Origin: Brevundimonas diminuta 3F5N
GTDB lineage: Bacteria > Pseudomonadota > Alphaproteobacteria > Caulobacterales > Caulobacteraceae
Assembly (NCBI RefSeq): GCF_900163625.1
Contig: NZ_FUIE01000057.1
Location: 1-64,000 of the forward strand
Direction of reading: 5' to 3'
DNA length: 64,000 bases
Shown here: positions 59,555 through 64,000 of the stretch, piece by piece
How the letters are laid out: each line of letters opens with the position of its first letter
Numbering within the stretch: position 1 is the stretch's first letter
Program-made: the position numbers and the translations under genes
The notes under the pieces: generated by a model
Databases searched by the model: none
Told to the model about the DNA's origin: nothing
The model's input: the letters and a program-made list of their open reading frames with translations, nothing else

Positions 59555-62440
59555 TCAGATTCCGTCGCGCAATGACGGCAGGGCCGTTTCGAAAGCCCGC
59601 CGCGCCCGCAGTCGCAGATCGATCAGGCGTGCTTTCAAGGTGTCGAAATCGGGCGCCCCGGCCGCGCGGGCCAGCCGCATCTGGAAGCCGGACGGCTCCT
59701 GATCCGGGTCGCCGCCGTTCTCGAAGGCGCAGGCCATCAACTGGCCCAGTTGCTGATGCGTGCGCCAACTTTCGGCCAGCACCGGATCGCCGACCAACGC
59801 CTCCAGCGTCGAGACGGTCAGCGGCGCTCCCGTCTGAGCCGCCATCAGCTGGCGATACTGGGCTGTGAACTCGGCGTCGACCTGGGCGCCCGCCGACAGC
59901 TTCAGGTCCCAGAAGCCCTTGGGCCGCCGCTCGCGGTCCATCAGATCGCGCATGGCCCGCACGTCCTGGGCGATATCGACGCCGGGGCGCGGTCGCCGCA
60001 AGGCCGCCTCCAGCGCCTGCGCCACGCGCGCGCCGAAGCCCTGCTCGCTGGCCCAGACCACTCGTCCGCGCGTCAGGGCCATGAACTCCCAGGTGTCCGC
60101 CTCCTGCGCATAATAGGCGTCCATCGCCTCCAGCCGCACCGACACCGGCCCCTTGGACCCGGTCGGCCGCAGCCGCATATCGACCTCATACAACCCGCCC
60201 TCGGCGGTGTGGGCGGACAGGGCGGCGATGAACCGCTGGGTGAAACGGCCGTAGAAGGTCTCGGCGCTCCAGCCGCGCCCGGCCGAGACCGCCTCGGGCG
60301 GCGCCGCATAGACGGTCATCAGGTCCAGGTCCGATCCCGCCGTCATCTCACGCGACCCGGCCTTGCCCAGGGCCACCACGGCGACCGCGCCGTCGAAGGC
60401 CCCGCCCATCCGCTCGGCCTCAGCCAGAGCCGCCGGGGCCAGCCCCTTCATGCAGGCGTCGGCCAGGGAGGTATAGGTCAGTCCGGCCTGCTCGGCCGTG
60501 GTCCGGCCGGTGACGACATGCATGCCGATGCGGAAGGTCTGTTCGCGGTGCAGGCGGCGCACGGCGTTCATGGCCCCTTCGAAATCGCCGGCTTCATGCG
60601 CCTCGCGCACCACCTGGTCAGCCAGGCCGGTGTCGGTGCCCAGGGCCGTCATGAAGCGCGCGTCCAGCACCCCGTCCAGCGCCTGCGGCTGACGCCCCAG
60701 CGCCCGCGCCAGTCGCGGCGCGAAGGCCATGACCCCGACCACCAGGTCGAACAGCTTGGGCTGATTGAGGAACAACGCCTGCACCTGCACCCCGGCGCTA
60801 AGGCCCGAGAAGAAGACGGCGAACCGGCGGAAGGCCGCGTCCGGCGCCCCCGTCTTGGCCACCGCCGTCAGCAGTTGCGGCGCCAGGCGCGTGAACAGTT
60901 CACGTCCCCGCGCCGTGCGCGTGGCCTGGATGCGGCCGTGGTGCCAGCTGCGGATCGTGTCCGACACCGTGGCGGGCTCGGAAAAGCCCATGCGCGCCAG
61001 CGTCTCCAGCGTGCCGGGGTCGTTCTCCACCCCCGTGAACACCAGACTGCCGTAGGGCGAGGACAGGTCTTCGCCGCCCTCGAACAGTTCGCCATAGCGG
61101 GCGTTGACCCGCATCAGCAGGCGCTCGATCTCCGTATCGAAGGCGGCCAGATCGCCCTGCCCCGCCAGAGCCGCCACATCGGCGCGCCGTTCGGGATCGA
61201 CGGGCAGGATATGCGTCTGCTCGTCCGCCAGCATCTGCGCCCGATGCTCCAGCGCGCGCAGCTCGACATAGGCGGCGCGCAGTTCGTCACGCGCTTCGGG
61301 TGCGACGTGGCCGGCCTCGGTCAGGGCGTCCAGCGCCTCCAGGGTGCGCGGCGAGCGCAAGGACCGGTCGCGGCCGCCCAGGATCAGCTGCTGGGTCTGG
61401 ACGTAGAACTCGATCTCACGGATGCCGCCCCGGCCCAGCTTCAGATTGGCGCCCGCCGCCTCCAAGCCCTCGCCGGTCTTGTGGACGTGGATCTGTTTCT
61501 TGATCGACTGGATGTCGAGCACGGCCTGATAATCCAGGCTGCGACGCCAGATGTAGGGGACCAGCGCCTTCAGGAAATCAGCGCCCTCGACCGCATCCCC
61601 GGCGCAGACGCGGGCCTTGATGAAGGCCGCCCGCTCCCAGTTCTGGCCGACAGATTCGTAGTAGGCCAGCGCCATCGGCGCCGCGACCACGGGCGGGGTC
61701 GAGGACGGGTCGGGCCTCAGCCGCAGATCGACGCGGAAGACGTAGCCGTCCGCCGTCCGCTCGGCCAACAGGGCCGTCACCCCCTGCGCCAGGCGGTTGA
61801 CGAAGCCCTGCATCTCGACGCCCTCGGACAGGGCGGTTTCCAGCGTCTCCGGCTCGTAGAACAGCGACAGGTCGATGTCCGAGGAATAGTTCAACTCGAA
61901 CGCCCCGCCCTTGCCCATGGCCAGGACGAACAGGCCCGGAACCGGCCCGCGCGGATCGTCGGGCGTCGCGATCAACCGCCCGCGTCTGCGCCAGTCGTCG
62001 GCCGTGATCCTCAGCGCCGCCCGCGCCGCTGCATCGGCGAACCGCGACAGGGCGCCCGTCACCTGATCCAGATCCCAGACGCCGCCCAGGTCGCACAGGG
62101 CGGTCAAAAGATGCAGTTCCGCCTTCAGCCAGCGCAGCGGCGCCTTGGCCTCGTCCGGGGCGGCCGTCAGGGCGTCGCTGGCGGCCAGAATCTCCGCCAG
62201 CAGCGCCTCGGGATCGCTGTCCAGCGTCCGCCGCAGCCGATCCGGCCAGCGCCGCGCCAAGCCCGCCAGATAAGGCGAGGCGGCGAAGACGGGCTCCAGC
62301 GCCGCCCATGCCGCGTCCAGCGTCGCGCGCCAGCCGTCAGCGTCCGCCGTCTCGGCCAGCCGCTCGTGCAGGCGAGCCGCCGCATCGGCGTCACGCACGG
62401 GGCCGCACGGCTGCAACCGCGTCGCCAGAGCTTCGCTCAC
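59555..62440 (-). CDS. glnE: Bifunctional glutamine-synthetase adenylyltransferase/deadenylase
   Basis: GlnE adds or removes AMP on glutamine synthetase in response to PII, controlling nitrogen assimilation. The 961 residues contain two nucleotidyltransferase domains, with ELNYSSDIDLSLFYE (about 193) and EMTAGSDLDLMTVY (about 707), each followed by helical regulatory segments (for example RGGIREIEFYVQTQQLILGG). Full length. The GTG start overlaps the upstream kinase stop (GTGA), so it is translationally coupled to a two-component system. Confidence 0.97.
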   Translation of the reverse strand: MSEALATRLQPCGPVRDADAAARLHERLAETADADGWRATLDAAWAALEPVFAASPYLAGLARRWPDRLRRTLDSDPEALLAEILAASDALTAAPDEAKAPLRWLKAELHLLTALCDLGGVWDLDQVTGALSRFADAAARAALRITADDWRRRGRLIATPDDPRGPVPGLFVLAMGKGGAFELNYSSDIDLSLFYEPETLETALSEGVEMQGFVNRLAQGVTALLAERTADGYVFRVDLRLRPDPSSTPPVVAAPMALAYYESVGQNWERAAFIKARVCAGDAVEGADFLKALVPYIWRRSLDYQAVLDIQSIKKQIHVHKTGEGLEAAGANLKLGRGGIREIEFYVQTQQLILGGRDRSLRSPRTLEALDALTEAGHVAPEARDELRAAYVELRALEHRAQMLADEQTHILPVDPERRADVAALAGQGDLAAFDTEIERLLMRVNARYGELFEGGEDLSSPYGSLVFTGVENDPGTLETLARMGFSEPATVSDTIRSWHHGRIQATRTARGRELFTRLAPQLLTAVAKTGAPDAAFRRFAVFFSGLSAGVQVQALFLNQPKLFDLVVGVMAFAPRLARALGRQPQALDGVLDARFMTALGTDTGLADQVVREAHEAGDFEGAMNAVRRLHREQTFRIGMHVVTGRTTAEQAGLTYTSLADACMKGLAPAALAEAERMGGAFDGAVAVVALGKAGSREMTAGSDLDLMTVYAAPPEAVSAGRGWSAETFYGRFTQRFIAALSAHTAEGGLYEVDMRLRPTGSKGPVSVRLEAMDAYYAQEADTWEFMALTRGRVVWASEQGFGARVAQALEAALRRPRPGVDIAQDVRAMRDLMDRERRPKGFWDLKLSAGAQVDAEFTAQYRQLMAAQTGAPLTVSTLEALVGDPVLAESWRTHQQLGQLMACAFENGGDPDQEPSGFQMRLARAAGAPDFDTLKARLIDLRLRARRAFETALPSLRDGI

Positions 62441-63873
62441 GCCTCGGCCTCAAGCGCCCGACTGGCGGCGGGCAGGATCAGGGCCACGCGCAAGCCCGGT
62501 CCGCGTCCGTCATAGGCGCCCGGCCCTTCGTCCAGCTGGATGCGGCCGCCATGCGCCTCGGCCACCGCGGTGACCAGCGACAGGCCCAGGCCCGAACCCG
62601 GCTCGGTGCGGCTGTTGTCCAGACGCACGAAGCGTTGCAGCACGCGCTCGCGATCCTCGTCCGGCACGCCGGGTCCGTTGTCCGTGACCGAGAACTCCAC
62701 ATCGCCCGAAGAGCGCCGCCGTGCGCGGAACATCACCGCCCCGCCCTCGGGCGTATATTTGATGGCGTTGTCGATCAGATTGGCCAGCGCCTGGGCCAGG
62801 AAGGGCTGGTTGCCCTCGATCATCAGCCCCTTCTGGATTTCGGCGGCGAACTCCAGCCCCTTGTCCTCGCCCGCCGGTTCGTAGAGCTCGGCCATGTCAG
62901 AGGCCAGGTCGGCGGCGTCGAACACCTTGGGATCGGGCGCCCCGCCCGCCTGCAACCGGGCGATGGCCAGCACGGTGTTGAAGGTCTTCAGCAAAGCGTC
63001 CGCCTCGTCCAGCGCCACGCCCAGGGCGTCCACGCCCGACGTCCGCCCCGCCTCGGCGTCGATCAGGGCGACCTCCATCTTGGCCTTCATCCGGTTCAGC
63101 GGCGTGCGCAGGTCGTGGGCGATGGCGTCCCCGGCGTGGCGGATCGAGGCCATGGAGCCTTCCAGCCGGTCCAGCATCCCGTTCAGGCCCTCGGCCAGCT
63201 CGTCCAGCTCGTCGCCGGAATGGCGGATCGGCACGCGCGTCTTCAGATCGCCCTCCTGCACCGCCGCCACAACGCGGTTCAGGCCGGCCATGGCCCGTTC
63301 GACGCCTCGGCTGATCCACAGCCCGCCGCCGACGCCCAGCACCAGCACCATGACCATCGCCCCCCACAGGGCCTGGGTCAGCCGCGCCAGATAGGCCTCG
63401 ATGTCGCCGATGTCCTCGCCGACGAACAGGTGTTCGCCGCCAGACAGAGTGGTTTCCACGCCGATGGCGCCGCGACGGCGCACGCGCCCGTCCTCGTCCG
63501 TGTCGGTCAGGCGAAAGTCATCCCAGCGCGCCGTCGATGGCGGCGCATCCGCCTTGGGCGGGTCCAGCGGCGATTCCGAGACATTGCCGGTGATGACAGA
63601 ACGATCCGGCGCCATCAGCAGATAGAGGTAGGGGCCGCCCTTCAGCGTGCGTTCGACCAGCACCTGGTTCAAGGCGTCGCGGCCCCGCGTGCGATAGACG
63701 GCGGTCAGCCCCTCGACCTCGGCCTTGACGCTGGCCTCCGCCCGCGCCCGCGCCTCGGACGCCGAGGCGAAATAGACATAGGCCAGCACCGCACTGGCCG
63801 TCGCCACGAACAGCGCCAGAAACAACAGCGTCAGCCGGAAGGGCGTACGGCGGAAGAGCGAGGGGAGTTTCAT
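62437..63873 (-). CDS. HAMP sensor histidine kinase
   Basis: A 478-residue inner-membrane kinase: transmembrane segment near 13-35, periplasmic domain (to about 165), second segment (LWGAMVMVLVLGVGGGLWIS), HAMP (about 190-245), HisKA with AIAHDLRTPLNRMKAKMEVAL and HATPase with ALANLIDNAIKYTPEGGAV, TDNGPGVPDED, GSGLGLSLV. Its partner response regulator lies 9 bp upstream; glnE overlaps downstream. The signal is unknown. Confidence 0.94.
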   Translation of the reverse strand: MKLPSLFRRTPFRLTLLFLALFVATASAVLAYVYFASASEARARAEASVKAEVEGLTAVYRTRGRDALNQVLVERTLKGGPYLYLLMAPDRSVITGNVSESPLDPPKADAPPSTARWDDFRLTDTDEDGRVRRRGAIGVETTLSGGEHLFVGEDIGDIEAYLARLTQALWGAMVMVLVLGVGGGLWISRGVERAMAGLNRVVAAVQEGDLKTRVPIRHSGDELDELAEGLNGMLDRLEGSMASIRHAGDAIAHDLRTPLNRMKAKMEVALIDAEAGRTSGVDALGVALDEADALLKTFNTVLAIARLQAGGAPDPKVFDAADLASDMAELYEPAGEDKGLEFAAEIQKGLMIEGNQPFLAQALANLIDNAIKYTPEGGAVMFRARRRSSGDVEFSVTDNGPGVPDEDRERVLQRFVRLDNSRTEPGSGLGLSLVTAVAEAHGGRIQLDEGPGAYDGRGPGLRVALILPAASRALEAEA

Positions 63874-63882
63874 GCCGGGGCC

Positions 63883-64000
63883 TTACGCCTCCAGCCGGTA
63901 CCCCGCGCCGCGCACGGTCTGCAGCATGGCCTTGTCGAAGCCCTTGTCGATCTTCGAGCGCAGGCGGCTGATGTGCACGTCGATGACGTTGGTCTGAGGG
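63883..64000 (-). CDS. OmpR-family response regulator (C-terminal part only)
   Basis: Truncated by the window end. The visible 37 codons encode the end of an OmpR/PhoB-type winged helix: [20 protein letters not shown] and [13 protein letters not shown] before the stop. It is the probable cognate regulator of the following histidine kinase (9-bp gap) and thus the first visible gene of a regulator-kinase-glnE run. Confidence 0.9.
   Translation of the reverse strand, partial: PQTNVIDVHISRLRSKIDKGFDKAMLQTVRGAGYRLEA

Noticed and set aside
59750-62515. 921-codon frame antisense to glnE
   Set aside because: Shadow of glnE. No ribosome site and biased composition.
1-64000. CRISPR arrays, tRNA/rRNA genes, IS elements, prophage or toxin-antitoxin loci
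   Set aside because: None were recognised. No regularly spaced repeats, tRNA-like cloverleaf patterns, transposases or integrases were seen in any frame.

Overview
This 64 kb window is GC-rich, gene-dense chromosomal DNA from an alphaproteobacterium of the Caulobacterales, most likely Brevundimonas or a close relative. The evidence is a CckA hybrid kinase directly after flhB, a MucR/Ros-type regulator, a PleC-like kinase, CtrA-type TTAA-N7-TTAA boxes before flagellar genes, and many Caulobacterales-style small lipoproteins and DUF2336/DUF4287 proteins. I see no phage, plasmid, IS element, CRISPR array, tRNA or rRNA gene. Mobile-looking DNA is limited to two intergenic inverted-repeat elements (2-169 and 6678-6799).

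Layout. 1-10 kb: mutY, a DciA-like gene, two tandem DsbA-like thiol oxidoreductases, smc, a TagA/WecG glycosyltransferase, mucR and a DUF2336 protein. 10-16.4 kb: cysK, an AsnC/Lrp regulator divergent from an RhtA-type exporter, a soluble chemoreceptor, fliI and fliJ. 16.4-25.9 kb: a GH10 xylanase lipoprotein, two related SNGCT lipoproteins flanking an MHYT-GGDEF-EAL protein, rpsD, an amidohydrolase, a metallo-beta-lactamase-fold lipoprotein, sodB and two small genes. 25.9-30.2 kb: the minus-strand run fliQ-fliR-flhB-cckA behind a CtrA box. 30-46.4 kb: cell-envelope and metabolic genes (OmpA lipoprotein, folE, TPR protein, two acyltransferase-3 proteins, glyoxalase-fold protein, HExxH protein, cold-shock protein, serine hydrolase, PPK2, LytTR regulator, MFS, ubiA) ending in an XRE regulator/membrane protein pair. 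46.4-54 kb: a DUF4892-like protein with a METTL20-like methyltransferase, FMN reductase, pncB, a KefB-type antiporter, a VWA protein and a CBS protein. 54-64 kb: a conserved gene plus a PleC-like kinase behind a second strong CtrA box, an ECF sigma/anti-sigma/Spy-like/EF-hand cluster, and a response regulator-kinase-glnE run truncated by the window end.

The strongest theme is cell-cycle wiring. CckA feeds phosphate to CtrA in Caulobacter and here sits at the end of a flagellar run whose promoter region carries a CtrA box. A PleC-like kinase lies downstream of another CtrA box, and fliI has a weaker one. No wholly new multi-gene system is obvious. The best candidates for new biology are the possible CtrA-CckA feedback loop, the repeated operator-like sites around the XRE/membrane pair, the SNGCT lipoprotein family with its coupled 42-residue lipoprotein, and several unusual intergenic arrangements.
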